From Candidatus Faecivicinus avistercoris (GTDB taxonomy: Bacteria; Bacillota; Clostridia; Christensenellales; Aristaeellaceae), in contig DVJL01000031.1 of assembly GCA_018716805.1 (NCBI GenBank), positions 1 through 38,768 on the forward strand: a stretch of DNA of 38,768 bases. Reading direction: 5' to 3'. This document shows positions 27,692-36,240 of this stretch, piece by piece (position 1 is the stretch's first letter; each line of letters opens with the position of its first letter). The notes under the pieces are model-generated. The model did no database searches. It saw only the letters and a program-made list of their open reading frames with translations, and was not told the origin of the DNA. Position numbers and translations under genes: made by a program.

Positions 27692-27703
27692 GTATGATAT
27701 AAT
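27676..27703 (+). promoter_or_regulatory. Promoter of the sialate-type transport and catabolism operon
   Basis: TTGACA (27676-27681), 16-base spacer, TATAAT (27698-27703). The -35 is embedded in a copy of the repeated element. Confidence 0.85.
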
Positions 27704-27757
27704 GGAACCATCCTGAGCCTCCCGGAGAGGGGGCCAATAAGAAAAGGAGGACGCTTT

Positions 27758-29263
27758 ATGAAGAAGTTGCTCTCGCTGGTCCTGACATTGATGCTGACGT
27801 TGGCGCTCTTTGCGCCGGCCATGGCGGAAGAGGCGGCGCCCAAGATCGTCTACGAGGGTTTCCTCGCGATGCGCGTCTTTGAGGGCCGCGGCGACAGCGA
27901 TCCGGAAGCCTATGCCGCAATTCACGACATGATCCTGGAGGATACCGGCGTAGACGCGGTTCCGGTGTGGTTCCCCTATGGCGCCGAGGATGAAAGGCGC
28001 AACCTGATGATCGCCGACGACTCGCAGCAGCTCGACATCATCATGAGCGGCGACTGGGCGGAATACGCCGACAGCGGCGTCATCGCGCCCCTGAACGACC
28101 TGCTGGAAGAGTACGGCCAGGACATTCTCGAGGCGTACTCCGAGTTCCCGGGCATCTGGGACGTCGTCACCGATCCGGAAACGGGCAACATTTACGGCCT
28201 TCCGCGCACGCTGGATCTGACGCAGTATCCCGTCTGGGTGCGCCAGGACTGGCTGGATGCCGTCGGCATGGAGCAGCCCAGCACCATTGACGAGCTGGAA
28301 GCGGTGCTCGAGGCGTTCTACACGCAGGATCCCGCCGGCAACGGCCAGACGATTCCGATCCTGCTCGACTTGGACGGCATCAACTACGGCCTCTCCGGCG
28401 CGTTTACGGAGGGCGGCTATGGCAACTGGATCGGCGAGGACGGCCGCGTCTACCTGCCGGTTTTGCAGGAAGGGTATTCCGACTGCATCGCTAAGATGGC
28501 GGAGTGGTACGAAAAGGGCTACATCTACATGGATAGCTTTAACGTCGATACCACCAGGATCAACGAGCTGATCGTGGCCGACCGCGTCGGCACGACGGCG
28601 ATCGTCTATTCGCCGGTGTGCATCAACCTGCCCGAGCTGCAGAAGATCAACCCGGAGGCGAATTACGGCTACAATCCCGAGCTCTCCGGCGACAAGGGCT
28701 ATGCGGAGACCGCCATTGGCGCGACCAGCTCCTGCATGATGATCCTTGAGTCCTGCGAAAACAAGGAAGCGGCCATGAAGCTGCTGAACTGGTTCATGGA
28801 TAAGGAGAACTTCGTCTCCTCCTACTGCGGCCGCATCGGCATCGACTGGGATTGGGTGGACGAGGAGGCCAGCACGCTGATCCGCCACGATACGGATACC
28901 TACGACGGCGAATTCTACCTCTATCCGAACAACCTGATGATCCGCTATCTGAACATCCTGAATTCGGCGGACGAGGAGCCCGGCCTGTACACCCGCTTCC
29001 TGACCGAGGACAGCTATCGGACCTCCGGCGTGAAGTACGCGGGCGACTACGGCGTGAACTACTCCACCGCGAAGCTGTCGGAGCTGGCGCCGAATTACAG
29101 CGACATCGTGACGATGATCGAGGAACAGACCATCAACTTCATCACCGGCGTCCGCCCGATGGACGAGTGGGATACCTTCGTCAATGAGGAGCTTCCGGCG
29201 GCGGGGCTTGAACAGGTGATCGACGCCTATACCCAGCTCTACAACGAGGCGAAGGGGCTGTAA
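27758..29263 (+). CDS. ABC transporter extracellular solute-binding protein (family 1, LplA-like)
   Basis: A 501-residue glycan-binding protein. AAAGGAGG lies 7 bases before ATG 27758. A signal peptide covers residues 1-23 with a likely signal peptidase I site AMA|EE and no lipobox cysteine. The mature part has family 1 features: ILEDTGVDAVPVWFPYG, LDIIMSGDWAEYADSGVIAPL, YGLPRTLDLTQYPVWVRQDW and a C-terminal helix ending YTQLYNEAKGL. Length (about 500) is typical of the LplA/YtcQ group, which bind larger oligosaccharides. First gene of the operon; a perfect-stem hairpin follows it. Confidence 0.9.
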   Translation: MKKLLSLVLTLMLTLALFAPAMAEEAAPKIVYEGFLAMRVFEGRGDSDPEAYAAIHDMILEDTGVDAVPVWFPYGAEDERRNLMIADDSQQLDIIMSGDWAEYADSGVIAPLNDLLEEYGQDILEAYSEFPGIWDVVTDPETGNIYGLPRTLDLTQYPVWVRQDWLDAVGMEQPSTIDELEAVLEAFYTQDPAGNGQTIPILLDLDGINYGLSGAFTEGGYGNWIGEDGRVYLPVLQEGYSDCIAKMAEWYEKGYIYMDSFNVDTTRINELIVADRVGTTAIVYSPVCINLPELQKINPEANYGYNPELSGDKGYAETAIGATSSCMMILESCENKEAAMKLLNWFMDKENFVSSYCGRIGIDWDWVDEEASTLIRHDTDTYDGEFYLYPNNLMIRYLNILNSADEEPGLYTRFLTEDSYRTSGVKYAGDYGVNYSTAKLSELAPNYSDIVTMIEEQTINFITGVRPMDEWDTFVNEELPAAGLEQVIDAYTQLYNEAKGL

Positions 29264-29289
29264 ATTCCAAAACTGAACCGATCTGGTGT

Positions 29290-29320
29290 CGCCCGTTGGT
29301 GTTCCAACGGGCGGCATTTC
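29290..29320 (+). terminator. Hairpin between binding-protein and permease genes (attenuator-like)
   Basis: CGCCCGTTGG (29290-29299) and CCAACGGGCG (29304-29313) with a TGTT loop, followed by GCATTTC. The weak T-run suggests partial termination or 3'-end protection of the binding-protein mRNA. Confidence 0.7.
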
Positions 29321-29339
29321 AAGACTGGAGGCGCTTAGA

Positions 29340-30281
29340 ATGAACATGCCAGCGCAGGCCAAGCGGCCGGGCAAGCTCGCCGTCTGGTTCACAAAGTATA
29401 AGTTCTACTATCTTCTGGCCCTTCCGGGCATCCTCTATCTCCTGATCTTCAAGTATGCCCCGATGTTCGGCATCGTCATTGCGTTTAAGGATTACGATGC
29501 GTTTTCGGGCATCGCCGGCATATTTACGGCGCCATGGGTGGGCTTTGAGAATTTCGCCCGCTTCTTCAATTCCTACTATTTCGGAAGAATCATGGGCAAT
29601 ACGCTCATCATCAGCTTCTATAAACTCCTGTTCGGCTTTCCGGCGCCCATCCTGCTGGCGCTGTTGCTCAACGAGATGCGCTTCATGCGCGCGAAAAAAT
29701 GCATTCAGACCATCTCCTATGTGCCCTATTTCATCTCGTGGGTCATCGTGGCCTCGCTGCTCAACAGCATACTGACGACGGACAATGGGCTTGTGAACGT
29801 CGTCCTCAACAAGCTCGGCTTCCGGAGCATCTCATTCATGACGAACCCGAAGTATTTCCGCGGCGTGCTGGTGGTCTCGGACATCTGGAAGAGCGTGGGC
29901 TACGGCAGCATCGTCTATCTCGCCGCCATTTCCGGCGTGAGCCAGGAGCAGTATGAGGCGGCGGAGCTCGACGGCGCGACGCGCCTGCAGCGCATCTGGT
30001 ACATTACGCTGCCGTCCATCAGCACGGTCGTGGTCATCATGTTGATCTTCCGCGTGGGCAGCCTGCTGGACGCCGGATTTGAACAGGTCATGCTGACCTA
30101 TTCCACTTCGGTGTACAGCGTTGCCGACATCATTGACACCTACGTCTACCGCGCGGGCCTGCTGGATTTGGACTATTCATATTCGGTGGCCGTTGGCTTC
30201 TTCAAGTCGGTGGTCGCAGCGGCCTTGCTGCTGGGAACAAATTTCATCTCTCGCCGGCTCACCGGCGACGGAATCTGGTAA
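29340..30281 (+). CDS. Carbohydrate ABC transporter permease (LplB/YtcP-partner type)
   Basis: A 313-residue inner-membrane permease with about six membrane segments. GGAGG (29327-29331) lies 8 bases before ATG 29340. Landmarks of the LplB-type subfamily are YYLLALPGILYLLIFKYAPM, FGIVIAFKDYDAFSGI, SYVPYFISWVIVASLLNSIL and the EAA loop EAAELDGATRLQRIWYITLP. It forms the channel together with the next gene. No ATPase is encoded in this operon, so a shared MsmK-type ATPase encoded elsewhere is needed. Confidence 0.93.
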   Translation: MNMPAQAKRPGKLAVWFTKYKFYYLLALPGILYLLIFKYAPMFGIVIAFKDYDAFSGIAGIFTAPWVGFENFARFFNSYYFGRIMGNTLIISFYKLLFGFPAPILLALLLNEMRFMRAKKCIQTISYVPYFISWVIVASLLNSILTTDNGLVNVVLNKLGFRSISFMTNPKYFRGVLVVSDIWKSVGYGSIVYLAAISGVSQEQYEAAELDGATRLQRIWYITLPSISTVVVIMLIFRVGSLLDAGFEQVMLTYSTSVYSVADIIDTYVYRAGLLDLDYSYSVAVGFFKSVVAAALLLGTNFISRRLTGDGIW

Positions 30282-30294
30282 GGGGGGATCTGGA

Positions 30295-31185
30295 ATGCGC
30301 GATGAAAAGGGCAGAAAGCTGCCGAAGAGCGAGGTTGTCTTTCAGATTCTGCTGCTGGCGTTCATGCTGCTGCTGACCGCGACGTTTGTCATCCCGTTTC
30401 TGCTGGTGCTGGGCACGTCGTTTGTCTCCACGGCGGAGGTTGCGCGGCGCGGCTTTGTGTTCTTTCCGGAACAATGGGACTTTTCCGCCTACCAGATGAT
30501 GCTGTTCGACAATGACGAGATCTGGCGCGCCTACGGCGTGACGGCCTTCGTGGTCATCGTCGGCACGTTCCTGTCGATCATGGTCACCGCGGGCTTTGCC
30601 TATGTGGTGTCCAAGCGAAACCTGCCGGGCCGGACGTTTTTGATCGGGCTTGCGTTTGTCACAATGGTGTTCAGCGGCGGACTCGTGCCGACCTACATGG
30701 TGGTCAAGGCGCTGGGGCTGATCGACACGATCTGGTGTATGATCATTCCAACCGTGATGAGCGTCTGGAACATGCTGATTCTGCGGAATTTCTTCTATAC
30801 GATTCCGGAGAGCCTGGAGGAATCGGCGCTGCTGGACGGCGCTCAGCCGTATCAGGTGTTCTTCCGGATCATCCTGCCGCTGTCCAAGCCGGCAATCGCC
30901 ACGATCTGCCTGTTCTACGCGGTCGAAAAGTGGAACGCGTGGTTCGACGCGGCCATCTGGCTGAGCAGCGACGACCTCTATCCGCTGCAGCTGGTGCTGC
31001 GCAAGTATGTGCTGATGTCCTCGACGCAGGATCTGACCTTTGACCTGGCCACGGGCGCGAAGCCGCCGGACATGGCGATCAAGAGCGCCATCGTCGTCAT
31101 CAGCACGCTGCCGATGCTGTGTATCTATCCTTTTATTCAGAAATACTTCGTCAAGGGCGTCATGATCGGCTCGGTCAAGGGCTGA
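30295..31185 (+). CDS. Carbohydrate ABC transporter permease (LplC/YtcP type)
   Basis: A 296-residue permease with about six membrane segments. GGGGGG lies before ATG 30295; an in-frame extension to 30121 overlaps the previous gene in another frame and is rejected. Landmarks: VFSGGLVPTYMVVKALGLID, the EAA loop EESALLDGAQPYQVFFRIIL, and the C-terminal YPFIQKYFVKGVMIGSVKG, all characteristic of the LplC group. It partners the preceding permease. Confidence 0.93.
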   Translation: MRDEKGRKLPKSEVVFQILLLAFMLLLTATFVIPFLLVLGTSFVSTAEVARRGFVFFPEQWDFSAYQMMLFDNDEIWRAYGVTAFVVIVGTFLSIMVTAGFAYVVSKRNLPGRTFLIGLAFVTMVFSGGLVPTYMVVKALGLIDTIWCMIIPTVMSVWNMLILRNFFYTIPESLEESALLDGAQPYQVFFRIILPLSKPAIATICLFYAVEKWNAWFDAAIWLSSDDLYPLQLVLRKYVLMSSTQDLTFDLATGAKPPDMAIKSAIVVISTLPMLCIYPFIQKYFVKGVMIGSVKG

Positions 31186-31204
31186 CGAGAGGGGGAGAAC
31201 GCAA

Positions 31205-32293
31205 ATGCTCGGAACCATTGCGCTGGATCTGCCGCCTTTGCCGGGCAATCCCCGCAACAGCGAAGGCGCGATGCTTCGCCTTCGCAGCGGCGGGATTCTG
31301 CTGGCCTACTCGCGCTTCACCGGCGCGGACGCGGCGGACGATGCCCGCGCGGAAATCTGGGCCGCCATATCGATGGACGAGGGAATGCATTTCGGCGCGC
31401 CGAGGTGCCTGTTCCGGCCCGATCCCGCGGAAAAGAACCTGATGTCCGTGTCGCTGATGCGCATGGCAAACGGCGACATCGGCCTGTTTTACCTGCTCAG
31501 GCGGGACGACGCCGACCTGCGGATGGTGCTCAGGCGGTCGTCGGACGAGGGGCGCAGCTGGTCGGCTGCGGCGATGTGCATGCCTGCGCCCGGGTTTTAT
31601 GTGGTCAACAACGATCGCGCCGTCCGGCTGGCCAGCGGGCGGATCTATATTCCCGCGGCCTGCCACCGCCGCAGCGTCGGCGAGGACGGCGCGCTGCACT
31701 ACGACAGCCGTTCGGAATTCGTCGGCTTCTGTTCGGACGACGACGGCCGCACTTGGCGGGAATGCGAGGGAAAGGCCGTGCTCGCGCCGATGGGGTGCAG
31801 CCGGTCGGGACTGCAGGAGCCGGGCGTGCTGGAACTCCGTCCGGGGCTGTTGTGGGGCTGGGCGCGCACGGATCTGGGAAGACAGTACGAATGCTTTTCC
31901 ATGGACGACGGCGAGCATTGGACGCCCGCCGAGCCTTCGCGGTTTACCTCGCCGCTGTCCCCGCTGTCTGCCAGGCGTTTGCCGGACGGCCGCGTGCTGG
32001 CGGTGTACAACCCCGTTCCGCTGTACAACGGCAGGCCGGAGCGCGTCGGCGGCGTCTGGACGGGCGGGCGGACGCCGCTGTGCATCGCCCTGTCCGGCGC
32101 GGATGGCCGGAGCTTCTCTGCGCCTGTGGCGGTCGAGGAAGATGCGGGAAGCGGCTATTGCTACACGGCCATCCTGCCCGTGGCTGGCGGCGTGCTGCTC
32201 GCCTATTGCGCCGGCGGGCCGGGCGACGGCTCGTGCCTTGCGCGGCTGAGAATTCGCAGAATTTCCAATCGGGAATTGGAGGGAATCCGATGA
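31205..32293 (+). CDS. BNR/Asp-box sialidase-family protein, cytoplasmic
   Basis: A 362-residue beta-propeller protein. GAGGGGGAGAA precedes ATG 31205. Three Asp-boxes are visible: SSDEGRSW (112-119), SDDDGRTW (177-184) and SMDDGEHW (232-239). The block VVNNDRAVRLASGRIYIPA (NNDR at 135-138) is typical of the BNR_2 sialidase-like family. No signal peptide, so it would work on imported glycan. The classical FRIP/YRIP motif is not evident, and many BNR_2 members are unproven as sialidases. Its position before N-acetylneuraminate lyase supports release of sialic acid inside the cell. The stop overlaps the next ATG. Confidence 0.75.
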   Translation: MLGTIALDLPPLPGNPRNSEGAMLRLRSGGILLAYSRFTGADAADDARAEIWAAISMDEGMHFGAPRCLFRPDPAEKNLMSVSLMRMANGDIGLFYLLRRDDADLRMVLRRSSDEGRSWSAAAMCMPAPGFYVVNNDRAVRLASGRIYIPAACHRRSVGEDGALHYDSRSEFVGFCSDDDGRTWRECEGKAVLAPMGCSRSGLQEPGVLELRPGLLWGWARTDLGRQYECFSMDDGEHWTPAEPSRFTSPLSPLSARRLPDGRVLAVYNPVPLYNGRPERVGGVWTGGRTPLCIALSGADGRSFSAPVAVEEDAGSGYCYTAILPVAGGVLLAYCAGGPGDGSCLARLRIRRISNRELEGIR

Positions 32294-33570
32294 ACATCCA
32301 CATTCGATCCGACGAGGAGCGCCGCCGCTGCGCGCAGGCCGAGGCCGATCTGCTGAACCGGCGCGCGGAGACGCCCGAGGAGCGCGACGGCGCCGAGTGC
32401 TATGCCATGAAGAGCGCCGAGGCGATCGCCCAGCTTCGCGAGGCGCGCACGGGGCGGCTTCCGGAGAACCGGTTTGACGAGATGAAGATCGCCATCGAGA
32501 CGATCACCGGCGGCGCAAACACCGTGCTGCTGGACGATATTGGCATGCCCAGCGTGATGGTGGCGCTGCCGCTGATGCGCATGGGCGATCTGTACGAGGA
32601 TGGCGGGGAGGCGATACACCCGGCGTGGATCGTCGATGGCGCCGTCAAGCAGGTGATCTACGTCTCCAAGTACATGAACTTTGTGGCGCGCAACCGCGCC
32701 TATTCGTTGCCCATGCGCGACCCGCACGTGTTCTTTCCGTTTGAGGAGGGCGTGATGTTCAGCCTGAACAAGGGACGCGGCTGGCATCTGATGACGAACC
32801 CCGAATGGATGGCCGTGGCGGCATGGTCGAAGCGCAACGGCACGCGGCCGCACGGCAATACCGACCGCGGCGGCTATCACGCCGCGCCGCACGAGAAGGG
32901 CGTTCCCTCCTGCATGAACGGCTACGAGGTGCAGCGCACGCTCAGCGGCAGCGGCCCGGTGACGTGGAACCACAACCACGATGCCTCCGGCATTGCCGAT
33001 CTGGTGGGAAATATGTTTGAATGGGTGGGAGGATTGCGCCTGCTCAATGGCGAATTTCAAATCATTCCCCAGAATACGGCGGCTGTCTATTCGGCGGACA
33101 TGCTCAAGGCCGACAGCCACTGGTGGCGCGCGATCACCGTCTCCGGCGACTATGCCGCGCACGGCGAGCACGATACGCTGAAGGTCGATGGCCTAGTTCC
33201 CGGCGACGCCGAGGAGCGCGACCACCTGCTCGGCGCGCCGCTGGTGCGCACGAAGATCGAGCGCCGGAGCTATACCGGCGACGACATTCAGGGCAACCAG
33301 GGCTATCTGGAGTGCAACTTCTGCGACCTGAAGGCCGAGGAAGGGCTCGAAGTGCCGCAGATCGCCAGGACGCTCGGTTTCTTCCCGGACGAGACCTGCC
33401 TGCCGGAGGACGGTATCTTTGTCGCGCGCAACTACGGCGAGCGCATCGCCGTGCGCGGCGGCAAGGCGGGCAGCCGGGAGCGCGCGGGGCTGAACGCGCT
33501 GCACTTCTACAATCCGAGATTCTATGACGGCAGCGCGACCATTGGCTTCCGCAGCGCCTATATCGACTGA
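32290..33570 (+). CDS. FGE/C-type-lectin-fold protein of unknown function in the sialate operon
   Basis: A 426-residue protein starting at ATG 32290, which overlaps the sialidase-like stop (ATGA); GGAGGG lies upstream. The N-terminal part (1-150) is not recognised. From about residue 165 it resembles the sulfatase-modifying-factor/C-type-lectin fold: WMAVAAWSKRNGTRPHGNT, DASGIADLVGNMFEWVGGLR (GNMFEW at 240-245), and a C-terminal RGGKAGSRERAGLNALHFYN ending in IGFR (418-421). The C-terminal cysteine pair of catalytic formylglycine-generating enzymes is absent. The fold is also used by phage receptor-binding and diversity-generating-retroelement target proteins, but no reverse transcriptase or template repeat is near. 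No signal peptide. Role unknown. Confidence 0.65.
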   Translation: MNIHIRSDEERRRCAQAEADLLNRRAETPEERDGAECYAMKSAEAIAQLREARTGRLPENRFDEMKIAIETITGGANTVLLDDIGMPSVMVALPLMRMGDLYEDGGEAIHPAWIVDGAVKQVIYVSKYMNFVARNRAYSLPMRDPHVFFPFEEGVMFSLNKGRGWHLMTNPEWMAVAAWSKRNGTRPHGNTDRGGYHAAPHEKGVPSCMNGYEVQRTLSGSGPVTWNHNHDASGIADLVGNMFEWVGGLRLLNGEFQIIPQNTAAVYSADMLKADSHWWRAITVSGDYAAHGEHDTLKVDGLVPGDAEERDHLLGAPLVRTKIERRSYTGDDIQGNQGYLECNFCDLKAEEGLEVPQIARTLGFFPDETCLPEDGIFVARNYGERIAVRGGKAGSRERAGLNALHFYNPRFYDGSATIGFRSAYID

Positions 33571-33585
33571 GAATGGAGAAATCGT

Positions 33586-34500
33586 ATGAAAGAGAAGTAC
33601 AGGGGAATCTTCCCGGCATTCTATGCGTGCTATGAGGCGGACGGCCGGGTGAGCGCCGGGCGCACGCGCGCGCTGGTGCGGCATTTGATCGGCAAGGGCA
33701 TTCGGGGCGTGTATGCCTGCGGTTCCTCGGGGGAGTGCATCTACCTGGATGTCGACGAGCGCAAGGCCATGCTCGAGGCGATCATGGACGAGGCGGCCGG
33801 GCGGCTGACGGTCATCGCGCACGTCGCCTGCAACAATACCCGCGACAGCGTCGAGCTTGCGCGGCATGCGCAGTCGCTCGGCGTGGACGCCATCGCGGCC
33901 ATCCCGCCGATCTACTTCCGCTTGCCGGATCACGCCATCGCCGAATACTGGAACGCCATCTCCGCCGGCGCGCCGGACACGGATTTCTTCATCTACAACA
34001 TTCCCCAGCTGGCCGGCGTTGCGCTCAGCGCGGGATTGCTGCGCAGGATGCTGGAGAACCCTCGCGTGGCGGGCGTGAAGAATTCCTCCGTTTCCACGCA
34101 GGACATCCAGGTCTGGAAGAGCATCGGCGGCGAGGATTTCGTCGTGTTCAACGGGCCGGACGAGCAGTACGTCGCCGGGCGGAGCATCGGCGCCGACGGC
34201 GGCATCGGCGGCACCTATGGCGCCATGCCGGAACTGTATCTGAAGATGCACGAGCGGTTTGAAGCGGGCGATCTCGCCGGGGCGCGGCGCATCCAGTATG
34301 CCTGCAACGACATCATTGAGGCGCTGTGCAGCTCGCGGGCGAATATGTATGCGGTCATCAAGGAGACGCTGCGCCGCCGCGAAGGGCTTGATCTGGGCGG
34401 CGTCCGGGCGCCGCTGGCCGGCGTTTCGCCGGAGGACGAACCGGTGATCGAGCGCTGCTGCCGGATGATCGACGGGGCAATTTCGGCGTTTGCCGGATGA
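33586..34500 (+). CDS. nanA: N-acetylneuraminate lyase (DapA/NanA family)
   Basis: A 304-residue class I aldolase, expected to split N-acetylneuraminate into ManNAc and pyruvate. Schiff-base Lys165 lies in GVKNSS and the catalytic Tyr137 in FIYNIP, the same numbering as E. coli NanA. The carboxylate-binding loop is CGSSGE. The family also contains dihydrodipicolinate synthase and keto-sugar-acid aldolases; placement between a sialidase-like gene and an AGE epimerase gene makes the sialate lyase call likely. The next gene begins within a few bases of the stop. Confidence 0.88.
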   Translation: MKEKYRGIFPAFYACYEADGRVSAGRTRALVRHLIGKGIRGVYACGSSGECIYLDVDERKAMLEAIMDEAAGRLTVIAHVACNNTRDSVELARHAQSLGVDAIAAIPPIYFRLPDHAIAEYWNAISAGAPDTDFFIYNIPQLAGVALSAGLLRRMLENPRVAGVKNSSVSTQDIQVWKSIGGEDFVVFNGPDEQYVAGRSIGADGGIGGTYGAMPELYLKMHERFEAGDLAGARRIQYACNDIIEALCSSRANMYAVIKETLRRREGLDLGGVRAPLAGVSPEDEPVIERCCRMIDGAISAFAG

Positions 34501-34514
34501 GAGGAAGGATGACG

Positions 34515-35753
34515 ATGGATCGGAAGCGTTTGGAAGGGTACCGGCGGGAGATTCGCGCGCAGCTCGGCAGCTGCATCGATTTCTGGCTGAAGAACGGCAT
34601 GGATGCGGAGTGCGGCGGCGTGCTGACCTGCCTGGACCGGCGCGGCGAGGTATTTTCCGGCGATAAGAGCGTCTGGATGCAGGGCCGCTGTGCGTGGACG
34701 TTTGCGAGGCTGTGCAGCCTCTACGGCGCGCGGGACGAGTGGCTGCGCGCGTCGAAGAGCTGCATCGATTTTCTGGAATCGCACTGCGTCAACCGTGCGC
34801 AGGGAGGCCGGCTGTACTTTACGGTGACCCGGGAGGGCCGCCCGCTGCGCCAGCGCCGCTACTGCTTTTCGGAGGGCTTCGCCGCATTGGCGAACGCCGA
34901 GTACGCTGCGGTGACCGGCGATGCCGGCGCGCTGGATCGCGCCCGGCGCTACTATGACATGGTCTGGATGCTCAACAACGGCGGCCCCGATCCGGTGGGC
35001 ATGCCGCCCAAGACCGACCCTGAGGTGAGGCCGATGCGTGCGCTGGCCGATCCGATGATCTATCTGAACATGACGTCCGTGCTGCGGCGCGTGGATCCCG
35101 AGCGCGAGGCGGAATATGCGAAGCGCGCCGGAGCGTGCGTCCGCCAGATCGTGGGTTTGCACATGAAGCCCGATCTGGGCTGTACGCTCGAGACCGTCGC
35201 ACCCAACGGCGATGCGCTGCTCGATACCGTGGCCGGGCGCGTGGTCAATCCCGGGCACGACATCGAGTGCTCGTGGTTTTTGCTCGAACAGGCCGGCCGG
35301 ACGGGCGACGCCGGATTGCGCGGGATGGCGGCGAAGATGTTCGACATGGCGGTTGAGATGGGCTGGGACGAGGAATACGGCGGGTTGAAGTACTTCGTCG
35401 ACTGCCTCGGCCGTCCGCCGGAGGCCTATGAACACGACATGAAGCTCTGGTGGCCGCACACCGAGATGCTGATCGCCGCGCTGATGCTGTATCGCGATAC
35501 GGGCGAAAAGCGATATGCCGAGTGGTTTGCCCGCGCGTGGGACTACAGCATGGCCGTGTTCCCGGATCGCGAGTACGGCGAGTGGTACGGCTATCTTCGC
35601 CGCGACGGCAAGCCCACCGAGCCGGCCTGCAAGGGCTCGACGTTCAAGGGGCCGTTCCACTATCCGCGGATGCTGATGATGGTGGATCAAATGCTCGGCG
35701 ACCTGCTCGACCGTGAGAAAGGAGGCCATGAAGATGGTTCTGGATCGAATTGA
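34515..35753 (+). CDS. AGE-family N-acylglucosamine 2-epimerase
   Basis: A 412-residue (alpha/alpha)6-barrel enzyme, expected to convert ManNAc to GlcNAc. ATG 34515 lies 6 bases after GGAAGG; in-frame ATGs at 34497 and 34509 are less well spaced. AGE signatures are GHDIECSWFLLEQA (247-260) and KLWWPHTEMLIA (310-321), which carry the catalytic histidines. This route (lyase plus AGE epimerase, without NanE and NanK in the window) resembles the nanLET pathway of Bacteroides. GlcNAc kinase and NagA/NagB would have to be encoded elsewhere. Confidence 0.9.
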   Translation: MDRKRLEGYRREIRAQLGSCIDFWLKNGMDAECGGVLTCLDRRGEVFSGDKSVWMQGRCAWTFARLCSLYGARDEWLRASKSCIDFLESHCVNRAQGGRLYFTVTREGRPLRQRRYCFSEGFAALANAEYAAVTGDAGALDRARRYYDMVWMLNNGGPDPVGMPPKTDPEVRPMRALADPMIYLNMTSVLRRVDPEREAEYAKRAGACVRQIVGLHMKPDLGCTLETVAPNGDALLDTVAGRVVNPGHDIECSWFLLEQAGRTGDAGLRGMAAKMFDMAVEMGWDEEYGGLKYFVDCLGRPPEAYEHDMKLWWPHTEMLIAALMLYRDTGEKRYAEWFARAWDYSMAVFPDREYGEWYGYLRRDGKPTEPACKGSTFKGPFHYPRMLMMVDQMLGDLLDREKGGHEDGSGSN

Positions 35754-36174
35754 GAATTTGGACGCCTATCTGCCGGCGCTGCCCGCGTTGGCGCGCGTCC
35801 GCGAGTATCTTGCCGCGTCCGGCGGCATGCTGCCCGATGGCGGCGCGGAGCTGGGCGGCGGCGTGCGCGTCAACGTCGCGGAAAACGCGCTCGCCCAGAC
35901 GGGGCGCTATGAGGCGCACCGCCGGTTCATCGACCTTCAGCTGGTGCTCGAGGGGAGCGAGGCCATGGAATGGGCGCCGCTGGACGAGCTGTCGGGCGGC
36001 GGCTACGACGAGGCCCGGGACATCGAATTCTTTGAAGGGGAACCTGCGGGCGGCGCAGCGCTTGGGTTGACGGCGGGCATGTTCGCGATCTTCTACCCGC
36101 AGGACGCGCACAAGCCGGGCCTTCGCCACCGGCACGACCGGGCGCGCAAGGCGGTGTTCAAGATTCCGGTGTGA
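35734..36174 (+). CDS. YhcH/YjgK/YiaL family protein
   Basis: A 146-residue cupin-like protein of the DUF386 family. ATG 35734 is chosen because AAAGGAGG (35718-35725) lies 8 bases upstream; ATG 35728 would be too close. It overlaps the end of the epimerase gene. Landmarks are RYEAHRRFIDLQLVLEGSEA (metal-ligand His/Asp) and MFAIFYPQDAHKPGL. In E. coli YhcH is encoded in the sialic acid operon, and relatives are proposed anomerases or helpers of sugar-acid catabolism. Last gene of the operon; a terminator follows directly. Confidence 0.88.
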   Translation: MVLDRIENLDAYLPALPALARVREYLAASGGMLPDGGAELGGGVRVNVAENALAQTGRYEAHRRFIDLQLVLEGSEAMEWAPLDELSGGGYDEARDIEFFEGEPAGGAALGLTAGMFAIFYPQDAHKPGLRHRHDRARKAVFKIPV

Positions 36175-36185
36175 CGCATGAGGGC

Positions 36186-36222
36186 GGCGGTTTCCCGGGA
36201 AGGGGGAACCGCCGGCTCTTTT
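36186..36222 (+). terminator. Intrinsic terminator of the sialate-type operon
   Basis: GGCGGTTTCCC and GGGAACCGCC pair with one bulged T around a short purine loop, then GGCTCTTTTC. Confidence 0.85.
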
Positions 36223-36240
36223 CTCAGGTGCAAGGCCTTC

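Noticed and set aside
31405..32289. N-terminal extension of the FGE-fold protein inside the sialidase-like gene
   Set aside because: The frame is open only because of GC bias; it overlaps a real gene in another frame, and ATG 32290 has a ribosome site and ATGA coupling.
33420..33570. Diversity-generating retroelement variable region at the end of the FGE-fold gene
   Set aside because: The C-terminal fold is suggestive, but no template repeat, reverse transcriptase or accessory gene is present in the window.
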